Shown: positions 17,082-25,255 of the stretch, in pieces
Numbering within the stretch: position 1 is the stretch's first letter
Layout of the letters: each line of letters begins with the position of its first letter
From: Saccharofermentans sp.
GTDB lineage: Bacteria > Bacillota > Clostridia > Saccharofermentanales > Saccharofermentanaceae
Assembly (NCBI GenBank): GCA_024403675.1
Contig: JAKSRH010000007.1
Location: 1-64,000, forward strand
Reading direction: 5' to 3'
DNA length: 64,000 nucleotides
Notes under the pieces: model-generated
Database searches by the model: none
What the model saw: only the letters and a program-made list of their open reading frames with translations
Told to the model about the DNA's origin: nothing
Position numbers and translations under genes: made by a program

Positions 17082-17306
17082 ATGTTTGGTAAGTTTGATA
17101 AATGGTTAAAAACCGCTTCTGATGAAGAATTAATGGCAGTATATGATAAGGAACGAATTGAATACTTCTATATATATGGTAAACGCAGTAAGAAAATGGA
17201 GAAAATAAATGATGAAATAACTCGTCGTTCTGTGAAAAAGGATATATCATCAGATGATTCTCCAAAATCAAATCGCCGCTGGACGGATACAAATAGATGG
17301 GAATAA
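17082..17306 (+). CDS. Small charged protein with RWTDxNRW tail (74 aa)
   Basis: ATG at 17082 follows AAAGGAGG. The product begins MFGKFDKWLKTASDEELMAV and ends SNRRWTDTNRWE. It is highly charged, probably helical, with an aromatic C-terminal motif. I recall similar small uncharacterised proteins in Lachnospiraceae accessory DNA but cannot give a function. It is part of the run of short genes at 14-18 kb. Confidence 0.65.
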   Translation: MFGKFDKWLKTASDEELMAVYDKERIEYFYIYGKRSKKMEKINDEITRRSVKKDISSDDSPKSNRRWTDTNRWE

Positions 17307-17360
17307 AATTATGATGATATGTATGTGATTTGGTAATGAAATTAATTGACTGCTAATTAT

Positions 17361-17415
17361 ATTCGTGTGAAATACAATTCGTATAACAAGAGGCCACCAG
17401 TGTTGGTGGCCTTAA
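17361..17415 (+). repeat. Cassette leader element E5 (identical to E4)
   Basis: TTCGTG (17362-17367), 14 bases, TATAAC (17382-17387), hairpin GGCCACC-AGTGTT-GGTGGCC. It precedes the ribosome site of the gene at 17436. Confidence 0.7.
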
Positions 17416-17435
17416 TTGTATTAAGGAGGTGTTAC

Positions 17436-17783
17436 ATGTTTTCGGTAAAAGAATGGTTAGTAATAGCGATTGCGATAATTGTTGCAGGTGTAGAAGCTTT
17501 TGTGTTAGCAAAAGTGTTTGTAATTTGTAAATTTGACTGGTTGCCAGAAAGTATCAAGTGGACTAGGTACAAGTATTTGGTGAGGTTTGAATCATGTAAT
17601 GGTCAGTTTGTCGACTATATTTACAAAGATGAAATAGCTTCATATATAAGCTATATAAAGCTCCGAGTAAAATATGGTCGAGACAGAGTTGAGAGAGTTA
17701 CATTAACGAGAAAAGAACAGATTAATTATGGGTTAAAACCGAATAGAAATTTCGCGCAAAATACAAAGGTAATAGAGAGGTAA
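17436..17783 (+). CDS. Small membrane-anchored protein of unknown function (115 aa)
   Basis: ATG at 17436 follows AAGGAGG. Residues 7-31 form one membrane helix (WLVIAIAIIVAGVEAFVLA). The rest is a basic, probably beta-rich domain. The last ten residues (from NFAQNTK) are encoded by element E6, the second case in this region where such an element forms a gene's 3' end. No family recognised. Confidence 0.65.
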   Translation: MFSVKEWLVIAIAIIVAGVEAFVLAKVFVICKFDWLPESIKWTRYKYLVRFESCNGQFVDYIYKDEIASYISYIKLRVKYGRDRVERVTLTRKEQINYGLKPNRNFAQNTKVIER

Positions 17784-17802
17784 GTGGACCTTGCCTCTCT
17801 AT
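17751..17802 (+). repeat. Cassette leader element E6
   Basis: TTCGCG (17751-17756), 14 bases, AATAGA (17771-17776). This begins a long stem AATAGAGAGGTAAG / CTTGCCTCTCTATT followed by TTATT. It overlaps the end of the gene at 17436 and precedes that at 17825. Confidence 0.6.
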
Positions 17803-17824
17803 TTTATTAATTGGAGGAAAATAT

Positions 17825-18337
17825 ATGAAAGATTTAAAAGTTGGTACAGTAATCACATTTGCAAACATGGAGTGGAAAGTGCTTGAGGTAAATGAGGCAG
17901 ATCACACAGCACTACTGATTACAGATAAGCCTCTTTCTGAACCGCATCCATATCATGAGTTTTGTGAAGCGATTACGTGGGAGAAGTGCTCATTAAGGAA
18001 ATGGCTTAATAGTAATTTTATTAGTGAGAATTTTACAGATGAAGAAAAAACTATGTTAGTTGAGTGCGTAATCCATACACCAGATAATAAAATCTATAAC
18101 AGACTAGGTGGTAATCCGACAAAGGATAAGGTGTGGATTCCGAGTAGTGAAGAAATAGAAAAGTATTTCCCAACTAACGAAGAACGAGCTAATGGCCAAT
18201 TTACATGGTTACGAGACCCTGGGTTCTATCAGTTCAGAGCAAATTGTATTCGTAAAGATGGAAGTATTAGTAGAAGTGGGGATAGTGTGGGGAATAGGAA
18301 TAGTGTATTTTTGACGGTAAGAATTGTGATTAATTAA
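17825..18337 (+). CDS. DUF6273-like protein
   Basis: The 170-residue protein has the pattern I associate with DUF6273: W-x-x-C-SLRKWLNSNF near residue 55, FTDEEKTML, and a C-terminal block FTWLRDPGFYQFRANCIR followed by DGS and a final beta strand. Such domains look like formylglycine-generating-enzyme or C-type-lectin relatives and often occur in variable accessory proteins. No signal peptide or membrane helix is visible. ATG follows GGAGG, directly after element E6. The function is unknown, and the domain call is from memory of the motif. Confidence 0.6.
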   Translation: MKDLKVGTVITFANMEWKVLEVNEADHTALLITDKPLSEPHPYHEFCEAITWEKCSLRKWLNSNFISENFTDEEKTMLVECVIHTPDNKIYNRLGGNPTKDKVWIPSSEEIEKYFPTNEERANGQFTWLRDPGFYQFRANCIRKDGSISRSGDSVGNRNSVFLTVRIVIN

Positions 18338-18416
18338 ATGTGGAGTTATATAGGGGATATCATATTAGTGATAGTGTTAATAATAAAAATATGAACATTC
18401 CTAATTTCAAAAAATA

Positions 18417-18447
18417 GCCACAAGGATAAAAAATTTATCCTTGTGGC
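18417..18447. terminator. Bidirectional terminator between convergent genes
   Basis: A perfect 14-bp stem (18417-18430 with 18434-18447) with an AAA loop. It lies between the plus-strand gene ending at 18337 and the minus-strand gene ending at 18454. Confidence 0.8.
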
Positions 18448-18453
18448 ATTTGG

Positions 18454-18732
18454 TTATTTATTTAATATGTGCTTCTTTACTTGTTCAGGATAATCATATA
18501 TAAAACGTTGGTTTTCGCGGTTGTTCATCGTTTTTAATTCTTGTTCAATATTTATAATTGCTTGCATGGTTTTTACCATTAATAATAATAGGAATATTGA
18601 TAGTATTCCAGAAAAAAGCAATACAATGAAATATAGAGTTGGAAATTCTATTGTTTGAACAACAGGTGTTGGATCAGCTGTGTTTGGGTTGTAAAAACCT
18701 GAGTCTAAAAGTAAAAGAAGTAAATTGTTCAT
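18454..18732 (-). CDS. Small single-pass membrane protein (92 aa)
   Basis: The start at 18732 follows GGAGG. A start ten codons upstream lacks a ribosome site. One membrane helix is visible (FIVLLFSGILSIFLLLLMV), followed by a polar helix ending in EQVKKHILNK. It lies 30 bp after the lipoprotein gene on the same strand and is probably co-transcribed with it. No family recognised. Confidence 0.65.
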   Translation of the reverse strand: MNNLLLLLLDSGFYNPNTADPTPVVQTIEFPTLYFIVLLFSGILSIFLLLLMVKTMQAIINIEQELKTMNNRENQRFIYDYPEQVKKHILNK

Positions 18733-18762
18733 AGTTATATCCTCCGTGATAGTTAGTAACAA

Positions 18763-19845
18763 TTATAAAAGGTCAGAAATTGGCACCATTTCATCAACAT
18801 AATCATTAGGATTTACAAAGCCGAATTCTTCAATCGTGTCATTAGCATACGAAACAGACATTGAGCTAATAGAATACTGTTCTAGGGTAGATGTGTCTAT
18901 GCGTAATATTTCCATTTTTATAGAACAGGTGTTGCCAATGATTCTTATTTTATATTCTTTTTCAGAAAGCATGATAATCATTGTTGTATCGTTATCATAG
19001 TTAATTACACATGCTTTTGAATCTTTGTTAAGTTCGTCAAATTGAGATAATATATCTGATATTTCATATTCTTCAGGGGCAGAATCATAAAATGTAATTC
19101 CTATAAAGTCATCTGATCCATTGATATTATTTATTATGACCATCACAAAGATACGCTCTTCTGAAGGTGAAAAATAATATTTGAAATTATCTCCCCCAAA
19201 ATCGGATGAAATAGGTAAATTTTCAAAATTTGGATATCCTAAATTTTCTACATATGGAATGAATTCTGATGGGTTATCCATATATGAAGGTAGTGGTGGA
19301 AGTGGTGCCTTTAAGCTAAGGTTAGATACAATCTCATGATACAAGTCAGAAGTTTCTTCAGGGTTAGTAATTCTCCATTTGTTGTTGTTTTTTATAACGT
19401 GTATTTCGATTTCATAGTTCTCATTGTCTGCCTTCTTTAAGGATTCCATATAAATTTCTAGTGGACATTCAGAATCGAGAGTAGATGTTTTGGACATTCC
19501 CAATTCAACTGTATATGAAATTTCGGTAGATGATACTGCATTGGAATCTGTTAATGTGACATCTGTTTCTGCTAAAAGCCATTCAAGGACTGTTATTTGC
19601 TCTGGTGATAAATCATCAAAATTGAAGGTGTTTACACCGTCGATTGTGCAAGAAGCAGCGGAACGGTAGTCGAGATTAATTAATTCAGTGAAATATTTTA
19701 TAACAACTTGTTCTGCAGCATCCATATCGTCGGAACTTACACATCCGGATAGAATAAAAGAAATAGATAAAATAATAGATAGAAGAATGCTTTGTAATTT
19801 ATAGGATTTTCTCATTGTTTTTCTCATAGTAGTGTTGTTATGCAT
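18763..19845 (-). CDS. Lipoprotein of unknown function
   Basis: The 360-residue protein has a basic start, a hydrophobic stretch and the lipobox FILSGC. The first domain after it (EQVVIKYFTELINLDYRSAA ... KWRITNPEE) resembles that of the lipoprotein at 44702-45682 (VVTEYMDYICATKYSKAA ... RYLIANPES), so the two probably share an NTF2-like fold of the DUF4878/DUF5105 kind. The second domain is not recognised. The ATG at 19845 has no clear ribosome site, and ATG at 19827 is an alternative. The promoter region is shared divergently with the gene at 20061. Confidence 0.7.
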   Translation of the reverse strand: MHNNTTMRKTMRKSYKLQSILLSIILSISFILSGCVSSDDMDAAEQVVIKYFTELINLDYRSAASCTIDGVNTFNFDDLSPEQITVLEWLLAETDVTLTDSNAVSSTEISYTVELGMSKTSTLDSECPLEIYMESLKKADNENYEIEIHVIKNNNKWRITNPEETSDLYHEIVSNLSLKAPLPPLPSYMDNPSEFIPYVENLGYPNFENLPISSDFGGDNFKYYFSPSEERIFVMVIINNINGSDDFIGITFYDSAPEEYEISDILSQFDELNKDSKACVINYDNDTTMIIMLSEKEYKIRIIGNTCSIKMEILRIDTSTLEQYSISSMSVSYANDTIEEFGFVNPNDYVDEMVPISDLL

Positions 19846-19931
19846 GAATTGACCATATAAGTTGAGTTTGTTACATGACTAGTCTGCAATATTGGGATAA
19901 ATACTCTATGTCAATTGTGTTAATAAAAATA

Positions 19932-19960
19932 GAATTATGTCATGGCATGACCATGGCATA
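19932..19960. promoter_or_regulatory. Palindrome in a divergent promoter region
   Basis: The word CATGGCAT occurs twice with three bases between. The first copy is inside the perfect 13-bp palindrome GTCATG-G-CATGAC. It lies between divergent genes and is a possible operator. Confidence 0.35.
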
Positions 19961-20060
19961 AATAATGGCGCGCCGTGATTTTTATCTTAATGTACATGGT
20001 TAGTTAATAAATGGTTCATAGTGAAAACCTATAATTCCTATATTGAGGTGACATAAATAT

Positions 20061-21014
20061 ATGAGTGCACGTAGACGCAAGTTGGGCGTTAAGGTTGGGT
20101 TAAGAAAACCTTCATTAAAGAAATCCATCAGAGCCAGAACAACTGGCAAATGGAAAAGACGAATGAAGAGAGCCGTAAACCCTTTTTATGGCAAGAAAGG
20201 AATGGGGTTTATTAAAAATCCAAGGCGTGCAATACGAAATAAGATATATCACAAAACTACATTTGGCATACGTGATGTGTTTCGGAGAAAGAAAAGTCGA
20301 AAGTCATCAGAGGGGGATGGCATGAAAAAGTTTATTAATGTAATTACGTGGGTTTTTGGATTTCCATTTAAATTGTATTTTTTGAGTAAGAAAAAAGGTA
20401 ATAATGGCTGTTTAACAAAGCTGTTAATGGTGCCAGTTGCTATTTTATATGTTTTATGGATGTTTGTTTTTACAGCTTTTTGTGCGGGTGTTATGGACAG
20501 CGGAAAAAAAGCAAATGAAGACCCCAACGTTAATGAAACATTAATTGTGGAAAGTACAGTAATAACAGATGTAAATGAAGAAACACAAGAAGTATTAGTG
20601 GAAGAAACAGAGAACGTTCCCGAAACAACAGAGACTTCTGTAATGGAATCTTCAAGTGTAAACACGACTGTGGCAAGTACAGAGCAAACAGTTAATGTTG
20701 AAAATGAAACTTCACCATCAATAGAAGAAGTTACTGCAACTAGTACAGAGGCAGAAACGATGCAAACAGAAGATACTGTAGCGACTATAGTCGAGACAGT
20801 AGCAGTTGATCCCGTTGTGGTTCCTATAGAACCGGTTGCAACCACTATTGCAGATACAAGCTCAGAGAGACATGAATATATACAAAATGCAAATAACAAT
20901 AAGATTCATAGAACTAGTTGTAGCTTTGGCCCACAAGAACAGAATCGTATAACAGTCTATCTGACGGATGAGGAACTTGCTAACAGTGATAGATGTCAGA
21001 GATGTTTTAAATAA
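20061..21014 (+). CDS. Membrane protein with C-terminal cysteine motif
   Basis: The 317-residue protein starts with about 95 strongly basic residues (RRRKLGVKVGLRKPSLKK). It has a membrane region around residues 95-150 with LMVPVAILYVLWMFVFTAFC. A Thr/Glu-rich linker of about 110 residues follows. The last 40 residues have HRTSC ... CQRCF, the H-x3-C ... C-x2-C pattern of small zinc-binding tails seen on some secreted nucleases. The basic N terminus could bind nucleic acid inside the cell, with the tail outside. Function unknown. ATG follows GAGGTGA. Confidence 0.6.
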   Translation: MSARRRKLGVKVGLRKPSLKKSIRARTTGKWKRRMKRAVNPFYGKKGMGFIKNPRRAIRNKIYHKTTFGIRDVFRRKKSRKSSEGDGMKKFINVITWVFGFPFKLYFLSKKKGNNGCLTKLLMVPVAILYVLWMFVFTAFCAGVMDSGKKANEDPNVNETLIVESTVITDVNEETQEVLVEETENVPETTETSVMESSSVNTTVASTEQTVNVENETSPSIEEVTATSTEAETMQTEDTVATIVETVAVDPVVVPIEPVATTIADTSSERHEYIQNANNNKIHRTSCSFGPQEQNRITVYLTDEELANSDRCQRCFK

Positions 21015-21070
21015 TAAGATATTTAGGGAGAGAATAACCAAATTAGCTATTAGTTTGAGAGGGAATATTA

Positions 21071-21802
21071 ATGAGTTGGAGAAAGAAGCTTTTTTATCTT
21101 GTTGAGTCGCCAGATGAAGACAATGATGAGAATGATAAGTTTGATGCGTATGACATAGTGATGATGATTGCTATCATCGTTAGTATTATTCCATTAGCAT
21201 TTAAAGAGACTAACAGAGTATTTGAGATAATTGATAAAGTAACAGTTACGATGTTTATTATTGATTACATACTTCGTTTGTTTACTGCAGATTTAAAACT
21301 TGGAAAAGGCGCTAAATCTTTCTTTGTTTATCCTCTTACACCCATGGCTATATTGGATCTTGTAACGATTCTTCCGTCAGTGACGATACTTAATAATGGG
21401 TTTAGACTTCTTAAGTTAGTTCGATTGTTGAGAACACTTAGAGCTTTACGTGTGTTTAAGACGTTTAGATATTCCAAAAACATACAATTAGTTCTTTCGG
21501 TTTTTAAGAAGCAGAAAGAAATATTGCTGGTAGTGTTTATGCTTGCTGTAGGATATGTGTTTGTATCAGCACTTGTTATTTTTAATGTTGAACCAGATAG
21601 TTTTACTTCATTCTTTGATGCTGTATATTGGGCAACAGTATCACTTACAACGATGGGTTATGGTGATATCTATCCGGTAACGATGGCAGGAAGAATGGTA
21701 ACAATGGCTTCTTCATTTATGGGAATAGCGGTTATTGCGCTGCCTGCAGGTATTATTACCTCAGGATTTATGGATGAATTGCATAGTAAGAAAATAAAAT
21801 AA
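21071..21802 (+). CDS. Voltage-gated-type potassium channel subunit
   Basis: The 243-residue protein has six membrane segments. S4 is rich in arginine (RLLKLVRLLRTLRALRVFK, about residues 112-130). The pore loop has the K+ selectivity filter TMGYGD (residues 194-199), followed by S6 (GIAVIALPAGI). The length and layout fit bacterial Kv-like channels that form tetramers. There is no cytoplasmic RCK domain. ATG follows GAGAGGG. It is about 55 bp after the preceding gene. Confidence 0.9.
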   Translation: MSWRKKLFYLVESPDEDNDENDKFDAYDIVMMIAIIVSIIPLAFKETNRVFEIIDKVTVTMFIIDYILRLFTADLKLGKGAKSFFVYPLTPMAILDLVTILPSVTILNNGFRLLKLVRLLRTLRALRVFKTFRYSKNIQLVLSVFKKQKEILLVVFMLAVGYVFVSALVIFNVEPDSFTSFFDAVYWATVSLTTMGYGDIYPVTMAGRMVTMASSFMGIAVIALPAGIITSGFMDELHSKKIK

Positions 21803-21894
21803 ATATTTTGTCGTTAATATATTTTCCATTGACCTCGATACTTGATAGAATTAATTCTGTTAGGCAGACATAAGCCTGCACAGGAGGATAGATA

Positions 21895-22449
21895 ATGGTA
21901 GATATAATTGAGACACTTAAAAGAGATATTGATGCGGCAGTGGCGCAGAAGGGCGATTGGAAGCCTGCTTATACTCAGTTGATGCAGGAAGTGTATAAAC
22001 AGGATGTTTTGTTCTTTGCGCTTTCGCGTGGTAGTTATGATGAGGAGACTCACACTAGTGTGCCTTTGATGTCCACTAAGGATTTCGGAGGACAGCCTGC
22101 ACTTTATGTTTTTACTGACGTTAACCTTGCAGGTGGCTGGATGAATGCATATAAGAATGTATCTCCTGATATGCAGTATGGTTTAATTGGCGCAATTAGT
22201 AAGGAGTCACATGGATTCCTGTATATTTTCGAGACGGCTAGAGCAATGGGTGCCCGTATGATTATGCTTGATGAGGGTGGCAAGTGGATTGGTCTTGATA
22301 TGGATACTTTCTTTGAGGCTAATGGTCTTGACGCTTCTAGTGTTAGTATGATCATGACTCAGAAAGAGGTGGAGGAACTTACTAGTGATAGTAGCAAGTC
22401 CGTGTCACTTCATTTCGCTAGGGTTCCTGCGATTCCACTTCAAAGGTAA
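21895..22449 (+). CDS. SseB-like protein
   Basis: The 184-residue cytoplasmic protein has the pattern of the SseB N-terminal domain: VLFFALSRGSYDEE, then PALYVFTDVNLAGGW, and a final part GKWIGLDMDTFFEANGL. SseB-like proteins are common in Firmicutes but their role is not known. ATG follows AGGAGG. The lipoprotein gene begins 15 bp later and is probably co-transcribed. The family call is moderate. Confidence 0.55.
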   Translation: MVDIIETLKRDIDAAVAQKGDWKPAYTQLMQEVYKQDVLFFALSRGSYDEETHTSVPLMSTKDFGGQPALYVFTDVNLAGGWMNAYKNVSPDMQYGLIGAISKESHGFLYIFETARAMGARMIMLDEGGKWIGLDMDTFFEANGLDASSVSMIMTQKEVEELTSDSSKSVSLHFARVPAIPLQR

Positions 22450-22464
22450 TAAAGGAGCAGCAAA

Positions 22465-23019
22465 ATGAAAAAGTTTATAAGTGTATTGTTAACAGGTTGT
22501 ATGGTGTTTGCTTTTGCGGCATGTGATAAGAATGATTCAACTAAGAAGGATACAGAATCTTCACGAGAAAGTAGGGTGGAAGAGACTGAGGAAAGCATTG
22601 TCGAAAGTAGCACAGAACCTACGGGCGAGGTGCCAACACAGCTTGGCGCTATAGATTCGAGTACATTTAGAACAGTTATGGGAAACCATAATTGTAGCGT
22701 TGGTAGTGGAGATGCCAAGCATGGTGAGAAGACGGTTTTATTAGCATCTACTTCTTCTTATATGACAGTTTTTGAATATCATTTGTTTAATAGTGAGTCT
22801 GATGCATCAGCTTTTTTTGAAGAGTCCCAAACAACTGCTTCAAATGTAGCTTCTGGTAGTAACGTTCAGATTACTGATAGCAGAATACAGTGGACAACAG
22901 AGTTTAATTATATTGTTGTTGTTTATGATGGTGATTTGGTAATTGTAGCAAATACAATGGCAGGTAATTCAGAACTTGCTTCCGAGATGGAGGGAATACT
23001 ATCTGAGTTGGGATATTGA
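22465..23019 (+). CDS. Small lipoprotein
   Basis: The 184-residue protein has the lipobox FAFAAC and a Ser/Glu/Thr-rich linker to about residue 55. The remaining domain contains MTVFEYHLFNSESDASAFF. The minus-strand lipoprotein at 23099-23884 has the similar EYNTPEEAQAFF in the same position, so the two may share one fold. Function unknown. The ribosome site AAGGAG lies 16 bp after the SseB-like gene. Confidence 0.7.
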   Translation: MKKFISVLLTGCMVFAFAACDKNDSTKKDTESSRESRVEETEESIVESSTEPTGEVPTQLGAIDSSTFRTVMGNHNCSVGSGDAKHGEKTVLLASTSSYMTVFEYHLFNSESDASAFFEESQTTASNVASGSNVQITDSRIQWTTEFNYIVVVYDGDLVIVANTMAGNSELASEMEGILSELGY

Positions 23020-23047
23020 TAAGCATTTATTAACAGTAAAGCATATA

Positions 23048-23089
23048 AAAGGTGTCAGGTTTAAAAACATAACCTGACACCTTTGTTTT
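23048..23089. terminator. Bidirectional terminator
   Basis: A perfect 14-bp stem (23048-23061 with 23071-23084) followed by TTGTTTT. It separates two convergent lipoprotein genes. Confidence 0.85.
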
Positions 23090-23098
23090 ATAGAAGTC

Positions 23099-23884
23099 TT
23101 ATTCATTATAGATTCGTATTCTGACTGTGACATCAGTTGGGATAGGTAACTGGTAGTAGTCGAAGAACATTTGGAATTTTTCTTGTATATTTACGGCGAG
23201 AGTGTTGTAGCGGACGATCATGACTTTGTTTCCTTCGAGGATTACTGACCATGACTTGGTAGAAGTGGATGTCGTGAGGTCGCACTTTGTGTTGATAAGA
23301 ATCGTGGTGCGGCCGTCTTCTACTATGTACTCTTCATCTGTGAATTCACGAGACATGCTACCTTCTTCAAGGAAATCGCATAAGAATACTGTGTATGCGT
23401 CGAAGAAAGCCTGAGCTTCTTCTGGTGTGTTATATTCTGCAAATATAAAAGCCTCTGAGTTTCCATCTGGACCACTTCCTAAAATAGTTGTAGTTGGAGC
23501 TCCCATGTCTACTTTGTATTTGAAGGAAACGATAGGATTACTAATAGATGCGTCGTTTATTACTGCAAACCAACCATGAGGTTGTGTTTCGTAGTTACAA
23601 TTGTACCAATCCTCCTCTGAAGAAATTTGAACCTCTTCAAAGCCAAGATATTCCATAGCATATATGAAGTGCTCTTGGTCAATTGGTGGTGCCATCAGAG
23701 GAACTCCTGACTCGGTTGCTTTGCTTGTTTCACTAGAATCGTCGTCATCTTCATCAAACTCGATTTCTATGTTTTTCTTATCCTTCTTCTTGGTCTCGTC
23801 GGATTTGGAGTCGGATTTGTTATTACATGCTGTCATGGAAAGTGTCATAGCTGATATAAGTAAAAGTGCAGGTAGTTTCTTCAT
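23099..23884 (-). CDS. Lipoprotein of unknown function
   Basis: The 261-residue protein has the signal MKKLPALLLISAMTLSMTAC and a Lys/Asp/Glu-rich linker. Its C-terminal domain has the EYNTPEEAQAFF motif, also seen in the neighbouring lipoprotein at 22465-23019. ATG follows AAAGGA. A TATAAT box lies about 40 bp upstream on the minus strand, with a TGACAT -35-like word 16 bp before it. Confidence 0.7.
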   Translation of the reverse strand: MKKLPALLLISAMTLSMTACNNKSDSKSDETKKKDKKNIEIEFDEDDDDSSETSKATESGVPLMAPPIDQEHFIYAMEYLGFEEVQISSEEDWYNCNYETQPHGWFAVINDASISNPIVSFKYKVDMGAPTTTILGSGPDGNSEAFIFAEYNTPEEAQAFFDAYTVFLCDFLEEGSMSREFTDEEYIVEDGRTTILINTKCDLTTSTSTKSWSVILEGNKVMIVRYNTLAVNIQEKFQMFFDYYQLPIPTDVTVRIRIYNE

Positions 23885-24100
23885 TAGTGTTGATTCCTTT
23901 GATGAAATATTTGATGGCTAGATTATAGGTCTTTGCTGAATGAATGTCATTAGAGTTATGAGTATCCTATAATTTAGTTTTTTTGATTCTCGCTTTTGAT
24001 GCCACATAATAACCCCACTTTGGTGACAACTCTGACACGTCTTTGTGAAAAGAAACTGACATCACGTTGGTAGACTAGAACACGTTTGGAGGTCAGAAAT

Positions 24101-24631
24101 TTGAGAGAATTTATTACACAAAATAAGACAGTATTATCAATTATGTTATGCGCTTCAACGGCATTCACATTTAGCGCTATGGGAAATCAAATAAGAGAAA
24201 ACATGCCCAATAAATCAGTAGAGAAAACGGCGAAATACTGGGAGACAACGCAGATAAAGGCAACGTCACTGCACAGGAAAGATGATGTGGTTAACGCGGC
24301 AATTTCTATGTTAGGACAGCCATATGTATCCTGCGGTGATACTCGTGATGGTGTAGACTGCTCCGGCCTAGTAGTGTATTGCTATAACCTTGTTGGCATC
24401 GAGTTACCACATAATTCCGCACGTTTGTGTGATGTGGGTGAAGAGATAGCTGAGGAAGATATTCAGCCAGGTGACATTGTGTGCTGGGACAATAACGGCA
24501 CAGGTGTGTGTGGCCATGTGGGTCTCTACATAGGTGATGGACAGTGCATCGAGGCGCGAGGTCGCCAGTGGGGCGTGGTATATTGTGAACTTGATAGATC
24601 CCCGCTTCTTACAATTCGTCGTGTAATGTAA
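24101..24631 (+). CDS. NlpC/P60 cell-wall endopeptidase, TTG start
   Basis: The chain of about 176 residues has an N-terminal hydrophobic segment (VLSIMLCASTAFTF) that could be a signal peptide or anchor. An NlpC/P60 domain follows. The catalytic Cys is in DCSGLVVYC (about residue 87), and the His is in VCGHVGLYIGDG. It should cut peptide cross-links or stems in peptidoglycan. TTG at 24101 is eight bases after GGAGG, and the earlier TTG at 24086 overlaps that site. It precedes a gene remnant. Confidence 0.85.
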   Translation: MREFITQNKTVLSIMLCASTAFTFSAMGNQIRENMPNKSVEKTAKYWETTQIKATSLHRKDDVVNAAISMLGQPYVSCGDTRDGVDCSGLVVYCYNLVGIELPHNSARLCDVGEEIAEEDIQPGDIVCWDNNGTGVCGHVGLYIGDGQCIEARGRQWGVVYCELDRSPLLTIRRVM

Positions 24632-24646
24632 GAAAACTAGTGATAG

Positions 24647-24778
24647 GATAAGAATGGTAGCGACGAGATTGGTGACGATGAATTTCGTAGTGCGTGTGTG
24701 GCATGTAATGTAGATCCTGACTCTATCACTTCTAGTGACCTTCGTGAGATTCAGGACAAACTTAACCGCCTCACTTAG
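24647..24778 (+). pseudogene. 3' remnant of a protein gene
   Basis: The frame between a stop at 24644-24646 and a stop at 24776-24778 reads as plausible protein (DEFRSACVACNVDPDSITSS, then DLREIQDKLNRLT). It has no start codon before the Val in the middle and no ribosome site. It looks like the C-terminal end of a lost gene. It slightly overlaps the stop of the minus-strand gene. Confidence 0.45.
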
Positions 24779-25121
24779 AATCTCGATAGCCTTTTCGCTT
24801 TAGACCGTTAACCATAGGGTCTAGCACTCCCTTGAAGGTTTTATTGAACCAGGATGTTTTGCCCCATAATTTAACTAGTTTGGGGCTTATGAAGTAGTAT
24901 GCGTGGATAAAGGCTCTTCCTGTTTTGTAGCGCTTTAAGTAGTCGTCACGAAAGTGGCGTAGCACCCAGACTTGAGGGCAGTCGTAGGATCCGTAGACAG
25001 AGGTCGCGATGTAGCAGCCTTCCTCTTCGCCATTACGACGTAGTTCTTCCTCGTCTTCTTCGTAGTCCTCATACTCAGCATCTTCGCTAGTGAAGACGTC
25101 ATCGTATTCGTCGTAACTCAT
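24771..25121 (-). CDS. CFI-box-type small protein
   Basis: The 116-residue protein begins with about 30 acidic residues. It then has CYIATSVYGSYDCPQVWVLR, followed by FRDDYLKRYKTGRAFI and a YYFISPKLVKLWG segment. The CYIAT-x-YGS-x-x-x-x-x-V-x-x-LR pattern matches the CFI-box C-terminal domain found on many bacterial proteins, whose role is unknown. ATG follows AGGAGGGG. Confidence 0.65.
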   Translation of the reverse strand: MSYDEYDDVFTSEDAEYEDYEEDEEELRRNGEEEGCYIATSVYGSYDCPQVWVLRHFRDDYLKRYKTGRAFIHAYYFISPKLVKLWGKTSWFNKTFKGVLDPMVNGLKRKGYRDSK

Positions 25122-25255
25122 AGTGGTGCCCCTCCTTTAGGTTTAGTGTAGCAAATATATAATAGATACAGAAGATTTTTTTGATGTGGTTGGATTGCTT
25201 ATTGTTGTGATACTATTTTTATAAAAAATGCTAGTTGCTTTGATTGGGAGAAAAT

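Noticed and set aside
14090-17802. Reading the six cassette elements as integron attC sites
   Set aside because: No GTTRRRY/RYYYAAC core pair is visible, and no integrase gene is in the window. The conserved part is TTCGYG-N14-TATA, not an attC fold.
14090-17802. Reading the cassette elements as Xer/dif sites
   Set aside because: The length (26 bp) is close to dif and the left half has some likeness to a XerC arm. The right half does not resemble the XerD arm TTATGTNAA, so I did not call it.
18341-18397. 18-codon frame after the DUF6273-like gene
   Set aside because: It has no ribosome site of its own and lies in an A/T-rich stretch just before a terminator.
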